NCBI RefSeq assembly: GCF_030345075.1
Contig: NZ_CP128361.1
Span: 1,426,001-1,490,000, forward strand
Source of the DNA: Solwaraspora sp. WMMA2065
Lineage (GTDB): Bacteria; Actinomycetota; Actinomycetes; Mycobacteriales; Micromonosporaceae
Reading direction: 5' to 3'
Length of the DNA: 64,000 nt
Shown: one piece after another, positions 8,799 through 16,130 of the stretch
Position numbering within the stretch: the first letter of the stretch is position 1
Layout: each line of letters begins with the position of its first letter
Position numbers and translations under genes: made by a program
The notes under the pieces: generated by a model
The model's input: the letters and a program-made list of their open reading frames with translations, nothing else
The model's database searches: none
Told to the model about the DNA's origin: nothing

Positions 8799-8937
8799 CG
8801 CCGCCGAAGTGTAGTTGCCGGTCTGACGCGTACCGCCGTCGTGGTGGCCGCAGGTCTGACTTCGGCTGCTTCGCGGGGTGTGTTCCGGCTGTGCGGCGTA
8901 CGGTCGGCTGGTGGGTTCTGGCGGTGTTGGGCGGTCG

Positions 8938-9507
8938 ATGCGGGAACGGATGGTCGCTGGTGACCTGTACCGTGCCGACGATCCGGAGCTGGTCGAGATG
9001 TCGCTGCGGGCGATGGATCTGACTGAGGAGTACAACCGCACGTCGGCGCGTGACGGTGAGCGGCGCCGGGCACTGCTCGTCGAACTGTTCGCCGAGGTGG
9101 GGGAGGATACCGAGGTACGGCCTCCGCTGTGGGTCGACTACGGCGTTCACATCAGCGTCGGGTCCCGTACCTTCGTCAACTTCGGGCTGGTGGCGTTGGA
9201 TGCGGCGGCCATCAGCGTCGGTGACGATGTGCAGATCGGCTGCAACGTGCAGGTGTTGACGCCGACTCATCCGCTCGCGGCCGGTGCACGCCGGGACAAG
9301 TGGGAGTCCGCGGAGCCGGTCCGGATCGGCGACAACGTGTGGCTGGGCGGCGGGGTGATCGTGCTGCCCGGGGTGGAGATCGGCAGGGACACGGTGGTCG
9401 GTGCGGGGTCGGTGGTGACCCGGAGCCTGCCGGCCGGGGTGCTCGCGGTCGGCAACCCGGCGCGGGTGGTGCGGGATCTGCCGGGCGACCGGACCGGCGG
9501 AGGGTGA
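8938..9507 (+). CDS. Sugar O-acetyltransferase (maltose/galactoside type)
   Basis: The 189-residue protein starts with the Mac domain (MVAGDLYRADDPELVEM) and continues with left-handed beta-helix hexapeptide repeats, including FVNFGLVALDAA, IGCNVQVLTPTHPL with the catalytic His, and IGDNVWLGGGVIVLPGVEIG. This is the maltose/galactoside O-acetyltransferase family, which uses acetyl-CoA. The ATG at 8938 or 8950 could be the start; neither has a strong ribosome site. Confidence 0.88.
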   Translation: MRERMVAGDLYRADDPELVEMSLRAMDLTEEYNRTSARDGERRRALLVELFAEVGEDTEVRPPLWVDYGVHISVGSRTFVNFGLVALDAAAISVGDDVQIGCNVQVLTPTHPLAAGARRDKWESAEPVRIGDNVWLGGGVIVLPGVEIGRDTVVGAGSVVTRSLPAGVLAVGNPARVVRDLPGDRTGGG

Positions 9508-9515
9508 CGCGGGCG

Positions 9516-10376
9516 TCAGTCGGCCTGCAGGGCGTCGACGAGACGCTCGAGCGCGGCCGGTGTGGTCTGGGGCAGGAACAGGGAGGGCTCCACCAGTTCC
9601 AGTTCCAGCACGCACGGCTGGCCGTGGTCGTCGCGGACGAGGTCGACCCGGGCGTAGAGCGGGACGCCGAACGAGTCGGTGACGGTGTCGACGGCTTTGC
9701 GCGCTACGGCGATCAGTTCCGGGTCGGCGACATGTGGCGTGCTGGTTTCCGGCGCGAACAGGTCGTCGATCGGGTCGGTGTGGGGCAACAGGACCCGTTT
9801 GTTCGCGGCGTGGCTGAACCTGCCGGTGAAGAAGACGAGGGGCCATTCTCCGTCGTCGGCCACCGAGGTGAGTCGTGGCTGGACCAGCACGCTGGTGCCG
9901 GCGGCGTGCAGTCTGCGGACGTGGGCGTACGCCTCGTCGTGCTGTGCCGGCCGGTACGAGGCGACGTGCCGGCTTCCCGCGCCGACGGCCGGTTTCACCA
10001 CGAAGTCGCCGGCGGGGAAGTGTGGACGGTGCCCCGGCTCCACGAACGTGGTCGGTGTGACGGGTACCCCGGCCCGGTCGAGGTCAGCGAGGTAGTGCTT
10101 GTCCAGGTTCCACCGCAGCATCGGTAGCGGATTACGCAGATCCGTCACCTGTTCGACGGTTTCCAGCCAGGTGAGGAACTGTCCGAGCCGTTGCGGGTAG
10201 TCCCAGGTCGAGCGCAGGACGGCCCGGTCGTAGTCGGCCCACCGCACCGCAGGGTCGTTCCACACCACCACGTCGACGGCGAGGCCGGCCTGCCGTAGCG
10301 CCGGCAGGGCCAGCGGTTCGTCCTCGTCGTGTCCGCGTGCCTCGTGGGCGGAGACCCATGCCAGCCGGGTGACCAT
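9516..10376 (-). CDS. ATP-grasp domain protein
   Basis: The start at 10376 gives 286 residues. The central region has FVVKPAVGAGSRHVASY (ATP-grasp lysine and Gly loop), VLVQPRLTSV, and near the end ARVDLVRDDHGQPCVLELELVEPSLF, where Asp and Glu bind metal. The fold resembles RimK or glutathione-synthetase-like carboxylate-amine ligases; the substrates are unknown. It converges on the acetyltransferase gene with eight bases between. Confidence 0.75.
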   Translation of the reverse strand: MVTRLAWVSAHEARGHDEDEPLALPALRQAGLAVDVVVWNDPAVRWADYDRAVLRSTWDYPQRLGQFLTWLETVEQVTDLRNPLPMLRWNLDKHYLADLDRAGVPVTPTTFVEPGHRPHFPAGDFVVKPAVGAGSRHVASYRPAQHDEAYAHVRRLHAAGTSVLVQPRLTSVADDGEWPLVFFTGRFSHAANKRVLLPHTDPIDDLFAPETSTPHVADPELIAVARKAVDTVTDSFGVPLYARVDLVRDDHGQPCVLELELVEPSLFLPQTTPAALERLVDALQAD

Positions 10377-10413
10377 GCGTTGATCGTACGGCCCGGACGG
10401 TGGACGGGCCGGG

Positions 10414-10743
10414 TCAGCGGTTGTCGCCGCTGCCACCGAGTACGCCACGGTTCTGGCGGCTGGCCAGCTTGGCCAGGTTGCCGGTCGCGATGTCGTTGAG
10501 TGACAGGTCGAGGTAGGCGGCGAGGGTCGCCACGTACCACAGGACGTCGCCGAGTTCCTTGGCGATGTCGGCCCGGTCGAGTCTGGACTCGTCGCTGTCG
10601 TGGTCTCGGACCCATTTCTTGAACTTCTCGGCGATTTCGCCGGACTCGCCGACGAGTCCGAGTACCAGGTGGAGCAGTTCGTTGTTCTTGTCGCGTGGCG
10701 TGGCGGTGCGCAGGGCGCCGCGCTGGTAGTCGTCCAGGTCCAT
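10414..10743 (-). CDS. MazG-like nucleotide pyrophosphohydrolase
   Basis: The 109-residue protein (ATG at 10743) has the all-alpha NTP pyrophosphohydrolase motifs GESGEIAEKFKKW and DIAKELGDVLWYVA, giving the ExxE...ExxD magnesium site. Such single-domain MazG-like enzymes remove non-canonical or excess nucleoside triphosphates. It lies 37 bases downstream of the ATP-grasp gene start and is read in the same direction. Confidence 0.85.
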   Translation of the reverse strand: MDLDDYQRGALRTATPRDKNNELLHLVLGLVGESGEIAEKFKKWVRDHDSDESRLDRADIAKELGDVLWYVATLAAYLDLSLNDIATGNLAKLASRQNRGVLGGSGDNR

Positions 10744-10797
10744 GGCGGACCAGTATGGCGGTTCACGCTCGCCCGCGCCGCTCCGCACCCTGTCGCC

Positions 10798-10835
10798 GGA
10801 TTATCGGATTATCGGAAACGGCTATCCAATAATCC
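10798..10835. repeat. AT-rich direct and inverted repeats in a 238-base gap
   Basis: GGATTATC occurs twice (10798 and 10806), and the second copy, GGATTATCGG, faces CCAATAATCC at 10826-10835 with one mismatch and a ten-base spacer. A second loose inverted repeat (CACCATAA and TTATGTGGTG) follows at about 10866-10890. The gap separates divergent genes, so an operator is plausible. No cognate regulator is adjacent. Confidence 0.4.
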
Positions 10836-10981
10836 AAGCGGAGCCTCGGGCGCCGACAAGCACTACACCATAATGACAGTTATGTGGTGCCCGGACGTTT
10901 CTGGTCTGGCGTCAGCTCGTGTGGCGGGCGCCCGTCGGTCAGAATCGGCACGTCGGCGACGGTCTCGGCGAGGGTGGTGCG

Positions 10982-11794
10982 GTGGCAGGCGCGGATCGAC
11001 GTGGCCTCGGTCAAGTGTTCAACGAGGTGCCGGAGCTGTACGACAGGGTCCGGCCGGGGTACCCCGCCCCGTTGTTCGCCGACCTCGTCACCATCACCGG
11101 CCTAGGTGAGAGGTCGCCTGTGCTTGAGGTGGGCTGCGGTACCGGTCAGGCGACGCGTTCGCTGGCGGCGCTCGGGTGTTCGGTGACCGCCATCGAGCCG
11201 GGCGCGGGTATGGCCGCGCTTGCTCGCCGACGGCTCGCTACCTTCGGCAACGTCACCGTCGAGTCGTCGACGTTCGAGGAGTGGGACGACCGCGGTCGAC
11301 GCTTCGACCTCCTCGTGGCAGCTTCAGCGTGGCACTGGGTCGATCCTGCGATCGGTTGGCGGCGAGCACGCGAGGTGCTCCACCCCGGGGGCTGGATGGC
11401 GCTGCTCGGCCACGTCGTCATCCGCCGGCCCGGCGAGCCGGAGGTGTACGCCGAGACCGCCGATCTCCACGAACTGTTCTCCCCCGGCAATCCCGACTGG
11501 GGCCGTCCGCCGATTGAGGGCGACGTGCGCAGCACCGACGAGGGCTGGGGACTGGTCGACGATCCCGGCAGCCTGTTCGGCCCCACGATCGTGCGCTGGT
11601 ACCCCACCGTCCAGTGGTTCGACGGCGACGGGTTCGCCGACCTCCTGCGCTCGCAGTCGCCGTACCGCAGGCTCGACCACGACGTCCGCGAGCCGCTGCT
11701 CGACGCCATCGCCGAGCGCATCCGTAGCCGCATGGGCGACCGAGCGGCACGCCGGTACCTGAGTGTCCTGCGTATCGGTCAGCGCGCGGAGTGA
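10982..11794 (+). CDS. Class I SAM-dependent methyltransferase
   Basis: The 270-residue protein has motif I VLEVGCGTG at residues 47-55, the acidic loop AIEPGAGM, and the WHWVDP segment common in small-molecule methyltransferases of the Methyltransf_11 group. The N-terminus FNEVPELYDRVRPGYP is also typical. I chose the GTG at 10982 because GAGGGTGG lies just upstream. The substrate is unknown. Confidence 0.8.
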   Translation: MAGADRRGLGQVFNEVPELYDRVRPGYPAPLFADLVTITGLGERSPVLEVGCGTGQATRSLAALGCSVTAIEPGAGMAALARRRLATFGNVTVESSTFEEWDDRGRRFDLLVAASAWHWVDPAIGWRRAREVLHPGGWMALLGHVVIRRPGEPEVYAETADLHELFSPGNPDWGRPPIEGDVRSTDEGWGLVDDPGSLFGPTIVRWYPTVQWFDGDGFADLLRSQSPYRRLDHDVREPLLDAIAERIRSRMGDRAARRYLSVLRIGQRAE

Positions 11795-11846
11795 TTTCAA
11801 CGGTAATCCGGTCACGTTCTTCGATGGCGTCCGTAAGCTGGTGCTC

Positions 11847-12296
11847 CTACCCGGACGCCAGCAGCTGCGTCAGCTGGTCCAGGCCGGCTCTGATCAGCCG
11901 GGCGTACTCGTCGTCACCCAGGGCGTCGACGCCCGCCTGCGCGTACCGCAGGTGTTCCCGGGCCCGGTCGAGGTCACCGAGCTTGCGGTGACACTCGCCG
12001 AGGTTGAGGTGCAGCGACGGGTACAGGCCGGCCACCCCGGCCTGCGCCACCCGGGTGTCGGTGAGCAGGTCGGCCGCAGCCAGGGCCCGCTGGTCCCAGC
12101 GCAGTTCCTGGTGCACGTCGTCCTGCACGTCGGCCATCGCGTGGGCGAGGACGCAGACGTGCAGCGGATCCCCGTCCTGCCCGCCGATCTCGTCCCAGAT
12201 CCGCGCGAACAGGTCACGGGCGGCGTCCCGTTGACTGCGCTGGTGGTGCAGCTGCACCCCGTCGTTGATGCGGGCGAGCGTGGCGTCGACGGTCAT
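11847..12296 (-). CDS. Small tetratricopeptide-like protein
   Basis: The 149-residue protein is helical and rich in Leu, Ala and Arg, with segments such as LHLNLGECHRKLGDLDRAREHL that look like TPR helices. No enzyme motif is visible. Its ATG overlaps the stop of the MerR-type gene upstream (ATGA), so the two are almost certainly co-translated, and it may act with that regulator. It is convergent with the methyltransferase. Confidence 0.65.
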   Translation of the reverse strand: MTVDATLARINDGVQLHHQRSQRDAARDLFARIWDEIGGQDGDPLHVCVLAHAMADVQDDVHQELRWDQRALAAADLLTDTRVAQAGVAGLYPSLHLNLGECHRKLGDLDRAREHLRYAQAGVDALGDDEYARLIRAGLDQLTQLLASG

Positions 12297-13078
12297 CGGC
12301 TGCTCCCGGAACGTGCATGTCGCGGCGACACCGATGGTAGTCGGCCGGCCGGACCCGACCGGTCGACCGACGGGGCGTGGTCCGGGGCGGCGGTGAGCGC
12401 GAGCACGGTGGCCAGTGCGGCGGCGGCGTCGAGCAGGGCCCGGGACCGGCCGGTGAGGTCGGCGTCGCGGACCGCCAACGCGGCGGTGATGTCGGCCGAC
12501 CGCCCGGCGGAGCGCAGTCGCGGCATCAGGGCCCGTAGCGGCGCGACCCGGTAGCCGGCCTGACGCAGCTGGTGCGCGACGCGGGCGTCGCGGACCTGGG
12601 CCGGAGTGTACCGGCGGGGTCCGCCCGCCCGGTCGCGGTCGGGCACGACGAGGCCTTCGGCGTGCCAGTGCCGCAGCGTCGACGGGCGTACGCCGAGCGC
12701 CGTGGCCAGCTCGGAGATGCTCATCGCGTCGCAGCCGCGTACGTCGTCGATGGGTTCGGCGGTGATGGCCCGGGCCGCCAGCTGGGCCTGTCGCAGGTCG
12801 GCGCGTTCGGTGTGCAGCCGGGAGTGGGCGGCGTCGAGCAGGGCGAGCATCCCGTCGGCCGGGCGGCGGTGGGCGGCCTGGACGATCCTGCGGGCCTCGG
12901 CCGGTCCGGTCGCCGCAGCCAGGGCCCGGTAGGCCAGCGCCGACTGCAGGTGCAGTTCCCCGAAGACCCGGTGTCCGGTGGCGGTACGGGCCGCCGGCGG
13001 CAGGATGCCGTCGCGTTCCAGGTTTCGGATCTGCTGAACGCCGTACCCGGCCCGCCGGGCGACGTCGACGGTGCGCAT
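12293..13078 (-). CDS. Double-HTH MerR-type regulator (TioE-like), copy 1
   Basis: The 261-residue protein carries two MerR-type winged helices in one chain. The first is at residues 1-40 (RTVDVARRAGYGVQQIRNLE then GHRVFG); the second is at about 119-165 (SISELATALGVRPSTLRHWH then RRYTP). The linker is helical. This is the TioE family architecture. The ATG at 13078 is the first in front of the HTH. It is divergent from the DUF6194 gene across an 86-base region with an inverted repeat, and coupled to the downstream TPR-like gene. Confidence 0.82.
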   Translation of the reverse strand: MRTVDVARRAGYGVQQIRNLERDGILPPAARTATGHRVFGELHLQSALAYRALAAATGPAEARRIVQAAHRRPADGMLALLDAAHSRLHTERADLRQAQLAARAITAEPIDDVRGCDAMSISELATALGVRPSTLRHWHAEGLVVPDRDRAGGPRRYTPAQVRDARVAHQLRQAGYRVAPLRALMPRLRSAGRSADITAALAVRDADLTGRSRALLDAAAALATVLALTAAPDHAPSVDRSGPAGRLPSVSPRHARSGSSR

Positions 13079-13089
13079 TCGAGTCGAGT

Positions 13090-13136
13090 GGAGACCTTCC
13101 GTTTCGGATACCTGTGCTCGGGATCGTGAAGTCTCC
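13090..13136. promoter_or_regulatory. Inverted repeat between MerR copy 1 and DUF6194
   Basis: GGAGACCTTC at 13090-13099 and GAAGTCTCC at 13128-13136 are inverted copies with one base inserted. They lie in the shared upstream region of divergent genes and are candidate regulatory sequence. Confidence 0.35.
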
Positions 13137-13164
13137 ATAAGCACTGCAATGTAACGCTTCAGGT

Positions 13165-13635
13165 ATGACCCAGGACGAGATCATCGCGTTCGTCGCCGGC
13201 CTCGGCGACGTACTGACCCTCAGACCGGCGTCCGGCGACGGGACACCGCCGATCAGCTGGGGCGACACGTTCTTCTACGTCTCGCCCGACGGCACGGTCC
13301 CGACCCGGCGGCAGCCGTTCGCCACGATCGTCACCAAGGACTACCCGGGCGACGCGACGTCGCGCCTGGACCGGCCGGGTGTGTTCCGGCTCAACGTCGC
13401 CGTCGGACGCGACGATTTTCTGCGGCACGCCGGGCACGAGGCTCGCGGGGCCGCCCCGGCCGGGGTCGATCCGGCCGCCGCCGACACCGTGTTCGCCCAT
13501 CCCGTGTACGGTGCCGGCGGCTGGCTGGCGGTGGTCGACCCCGGTCCACGCACCGACGCCGTGGTGCGTGACCTGCTGCGCGCGGCACACCGTCGCGCCG
13601 GCGCACACCACCGACGACGGGACGGCAGGAGTTAG
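13165..13635 (+). CDS. DUF6194 family protein
   Basis: The 156-residue protein matches the DUF6194 style: EIIAFVAGLGDVLTLRPASG, then WGDTFFYVSPDG, FATIVTKDYPGDATSRLDRPGVFRLN and a late HPVYGAGGWLAVV. Function is not known for this family. No signal peptide or membrane segment is present. The gene is divergent from the MerR-type regulator, which may control it, and ends at a strong hairpin. Confidence 0.8.
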   Translation: MTQDEIIAFVAGLGDVLTLRPASGDGTPPISWGDTFFYVSPDGTVPTRRQPFATIVTKDYPGDATSRLDRPGVFRLNVAVGRDDFLRHAGHEARGAAPAGVDPAAADTVFAHPVYGAGGWLAVVDPGPRTDAVVRDLLRAAHRRAGAHHRRRDGRS

Positions 13636-13659
13636 CGGGTGGGCGTGCGCCCACCCGCT
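13634..13659. terminator. Bidirectional terminator hairpin
   Basis: A perfect 12-bp stem (13634-13645 with 13648-13659) with a two-base loop lies between convergent genes. It overlaps the last bases of the DUF6194 stop codon and ends one base before the esterase stop. Confidence 0.7.
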
Positions 13660-13660
13660 G

Positions 13661-14827
13661 TCACCGCGGTGTGCCCGGTCGCGGGACGTGGTTGACGAAC
13701 ACGACGCTGTCGACCGTGTCGAGCTGCGCCGGGTCCAGCGGGAAGTAGGCGAAGTCGGGGCTGACCCGTGGGACGGCTGCGGTGAGGGTCCGGGCCAGTC
13801 GGCGGGCGTCGACGAGGCAAGTGTCCCACGGCAGCGTGGCGAGGGCACCTTCGACGGTGTCCGGCGGTGGTGTGTCGTCGCCGAGGGTGCCGAGGGCGGA
13901 GGCCAGGTAGGCGTACCGGTCGCCGAGGCGGGCCGCGGTGATCGCACCCGCGCTCCACATCCGCAGCTGCTGGTCGCCGAGCGACATGACGCTGCGGTTG
14001 CGCTGCAGGTGCAGGTTGTGGGCGAAGACCAGAGCGGGGCCGTGGTCGGCGACGGCCCGCAGGTTGGCGGCCATCATCGCGTCCCGTAGCGCCGACAGCC
14101 GGGCGATTCGGGCGGGGGACGGGTCGGCCATCGCGTGGTGGTAGCGGAGCAGGCCGACGGCGGTACGCCCGTACAGTTCGGCCCGTTCGCGGTCGGCGGG
14201 GTCCAGCTGCGGCGCCTGGGTGTCGAGCAGCGCCAGCAGGTCGTCGGTGATCAGCCGGAGCTGCTGGGCGTCGGCGGACCGGCCGATCGACCGGGACGGG
14301 TCGGTGACGGTGGCCGGGTCGGACCAGCGGTCGTCCGGGCCGAGCAGCGAGTCGAGGGTGTCGCGGGTGCCGGGCGGCGGGTCGTCGAGCAGGTCGTGCA
14401 GGCCGGTGAGTGCCTGGCGTGGGCTGGCCGCCCAGTACTCCAGGGGGCCGTCGAAGCCGTGGAACCGTAGTTTGTCGTCGTGGTCGGTGTTGTAGGCCCG
14501 CATCCAGCTGACCAGGTCTCGGTTGGCCGGTGAGGTGCCGAACTGGTGGCTGAAGCCGTGGCGCATGACGTCGTCGAGGGTGCCGGTGCCCGCCGTGACG
14601 TACTCGTCGACCACGAGGCCCATCAGGCAGTCGCTTTCGACGGCGATCGACCGGTAGCCCTCGTGTGCGACGAGGTGTCGGAAGATGTCGTTGCGCAGCT
14701 GGCCCAGTTCCTCCACGAAGTGCCGGGCCTCGCCGAGGCCGAGCAGCAGGGGTCGGGCGGGCAGCGACCGCAGGAATGCCGAGATGCCCGCAGCGTCGGC
14801 TGGACGGGCGGTGTCCGTGATATCCAT
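13661..14827 (-). CDS. Erythromycin esterase family protein
   Basis: Members of this family hydrolyse macrolide lactones, or have unknown substrates. The 388-residue product shows the EreA-like N-terminal signature GLGEARHFVEELGQLRNDIFRHLV with the catalytic-type Glu and His, then IAVESDCLMGL, and ALVFAHNLHLQR further on. The ATG at 14827 is preceded directly by GAAGGA, giving almost no leader. It is divergent from a double-HTH MerR-type regulator with a palindromic operator between, which suggests inducible resistance or detoxification. The true substrate cannot be read. Confidence 0.8.
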   Translation of the reverse strand: MDITDTARPADAAGISAFLRSLPARPLLLGLGEARHFVEELGQLRNDIFRHLVAHEGYRSIAVESDCLMGLVVDEYVTAGTGTLDDVMRHGFSHQFGTSPANRDLVSWMRAYNTDHDDKLRFHGFDGPLEYWAASPRQALTGLHDLLDDPPPGTRDTLDSLLGPDDRWSDPATVTDPSRSIGRSADAQQLRLITDDLLALLDTQAPQLDPADRERAELYGRTAVGLLRYHHAMADPSPARIARLSALRDAMMAANLRAVADHGPALVFAHNLHLQRNRSVMSLGDQQLRMWSAGAITAARLGDRYAYLASALGTLGDDTPPPDTVEGALATLPWDTCLVDARRLARTLTAAVPRVSPDFAYFPLDPAQLDTVDSVVFVNHVPRPGTPR

Positions 14828-14830
14828 TCC

Positions 14831-14854
14831 TTCAACGGTATCGTTGAAACAACG
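14831..14854. promoter_or_regulatory. Overlapping palindromes, probable MerR operator
   Basis: TTCAACG (14831-14837) and CGTTGAA (14842-14848) form a perfect palindrome around GTAT. The second half-site also pairs with CAACG at 14850-14854 around AAA. The three CAACG half-sites sit four bases from the esterase ATG and 31 bases from the regulator start. Confidence 0.6.
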
Positions 14855-14884
14855 GTGTAAGGTTTGTGTGCGTTTGGCGCTGGG

Positions 14885-15634
14885 ATGCCTCGTCAACTTT
14901 CAAACAGTGAGGTAGCTGTGCGGCCGGTGGACCTGGCGCGGGAGCATGGTCTGTCCCCTCAGGCGGTGCGCAACTACGAGCAGGCCGGTGTCCTGCCGGC
15001 GGCTGCGCGGACCGCCGCGGGTTACCGGGTCTACACGCCGGTGCACGCGCAGGCGCTGCGGGCGTTCCTCGCGTTGGTCGCCGGGCACGGTCACGCCACG
15101 GCGACATCGATCATGCGGGCGGTGAACCGGGGTGCCGTCGACGACGCGCTGCGGCTCGTCGACGACAGCCACTGCCAGTTGGTCGACGACCGGCGTACCG
15201 TGCAGGCGGTCGAGGCAGCGCTGCGTGATCTGGCGCCGGTCGCGCCCGAGCGTGGCGGGACGTTCATCGGCCCGTTGGCGGCCCGGCTCGGTCTGCGCCC
15301 GGCCACCCTACGCGCCTGGGAGGCCGCCAATCTGGTCCGGCCGGGCCGGGACCGGCGGACCGGGTACCGGGTCTACGACGCCGCCGACGTGCGCGACGTG
15401 ATGCTGATCCACCAGTTGCGCCGGGGTGGCCATCTGCTGGCGCAGATCGCGCCGTTGATCACACAGGTCCGTACCGCTGGTGGCGTCGCCCCGCTGGAGT
15501 CGACGCTGCGTGTCTGGCGGGACCGGTTGTCCGCGCGGGGTCGGGCGATGCTCGCCGGCGCCGCCGAACTGGACGCCTTTCTGCGTGTCCGGGCGGCGGC
15601 GTCAGCCGGGTCGGCTGCGGGTGGGCCGGACTGA
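14885..15634 (+). CDS. Double-HTH MerR-type regulator (TioE-like), copy 2
   Basis: Like the copy at 12293-13078, this 249-residue protein has two MerR-type DNA-binding units. One is at residues about 13-50 (RPVDLAREHGLSPQAVRNYE then YRVYTP) and one in the middle (GPLAARLGLRPATLRAWE then GYRVYDAADVRD). The two proteins are paralogues by layout. The ATG at 14885 was chosen; a ribosome site is weak, so a short leader is possible. It probably regulates the divergent esterase gene and itself. Confidence 0.8.
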   Translation: MPRQLSNSEVAVRPVDLAREHGLSPQAVRNYEQAGVLPAAARTAAGYRVYTPVHAQALRAFLALVAGHGHATATSIMRAVNRGAVDDALRLVDDSHCQLVDDRRTVQAVEAALRDLAPVAPERGGTFIGPLAARLGLRPATLRAWEAANLVRPGRDRRTGYRVYDAADVRDVMLIHQLRRGGHLLAQIAPLITQVRTAGGVAPLESTLRVWRDRLSARGRAMLAGAAELDAFLRVRAAASAGSAAGGPD

Positions 15635-15677
15635 TTCTCGGTGGCCCGGGTCGCCCGGTGCGGGTCAGACTCGTCCG

Positions 15678-15908
15678 GTGTCGACGTTCGACGAGCTGAT
15701 CGCCGAGGCTTCGGCGGTGCCGGTGGCGGGCTGGGACTTCTCCTGGTTCGCCGGCCGGGCCACCGAGCAGCGGCCGTCCTGGGGGTACGCGCGGTTGCTG
15801 GGCCGTCAGATGGCCATCGCCCGGCGGGCGGTGGATGTGCAGACCGGCGGCGGCGAGGTACTGGCCGAGGTTCCGACGCCGCCGCCGCTGCTGGTGGCGA
15901 CGGAGGCC
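15678..15908 (+). pseudogene. SAM methyltransferase, 5' fragment
   Basis: From a GTG at 15678 the frame encodes the first 77 residues of a methyltransferase family seen in actinobacteria (FDELIAEASAVPVAGWDFSW, then QRPSWGYARLLG, DVQTGGGEVLAEVP and LLVATEA). Similarity stops just where the SAM-binding domain should continue. The remaining frame, to 16004, is unrelated and runs into the insertion element. About 75 bases (15909-15983) between the break and the element tip are unassigned. The gene is truncated and non-functional. Confidence 0.7.
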
Positions 15909-15983
15909 GCAGTGGTGGGTGGTGCCGAACCAGGCGCCGGAGACACCCGCGTACGGGGCGACCACGGTGATGCCGGCACCGTA

Positions 15984-16130
15984 TTGACATCCTCGCCGCC
16001 CTAAACGGCGGCGATTCCAGCCACGCCGCGCGTGACACGCGCAGCGTTCTGGCGGGTTACCGTTTCACCGCGCGGTGCCGGGACGGGTCCCGGTCCTACC
16101 CGCGCTCCACGGTCGTTGACGTCCGCCTGC
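15984..16130 (-). ncRNA. Probable omega RNA (TnpB guide RNA) region
   Basis: In IS605 elements the RNA that guides TnpB comes from the 3' end of tnpB through the right end. Here the tnpB stop codon (16001-16003) lies in the loop of the right-end hairpin, so the scaffold overlaps the coding sequence. The guide would be the bases just beyond the tip, from 15983 leftward on the complement. The 5' limit of the RNA is a guess. Confidence 0.4.
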
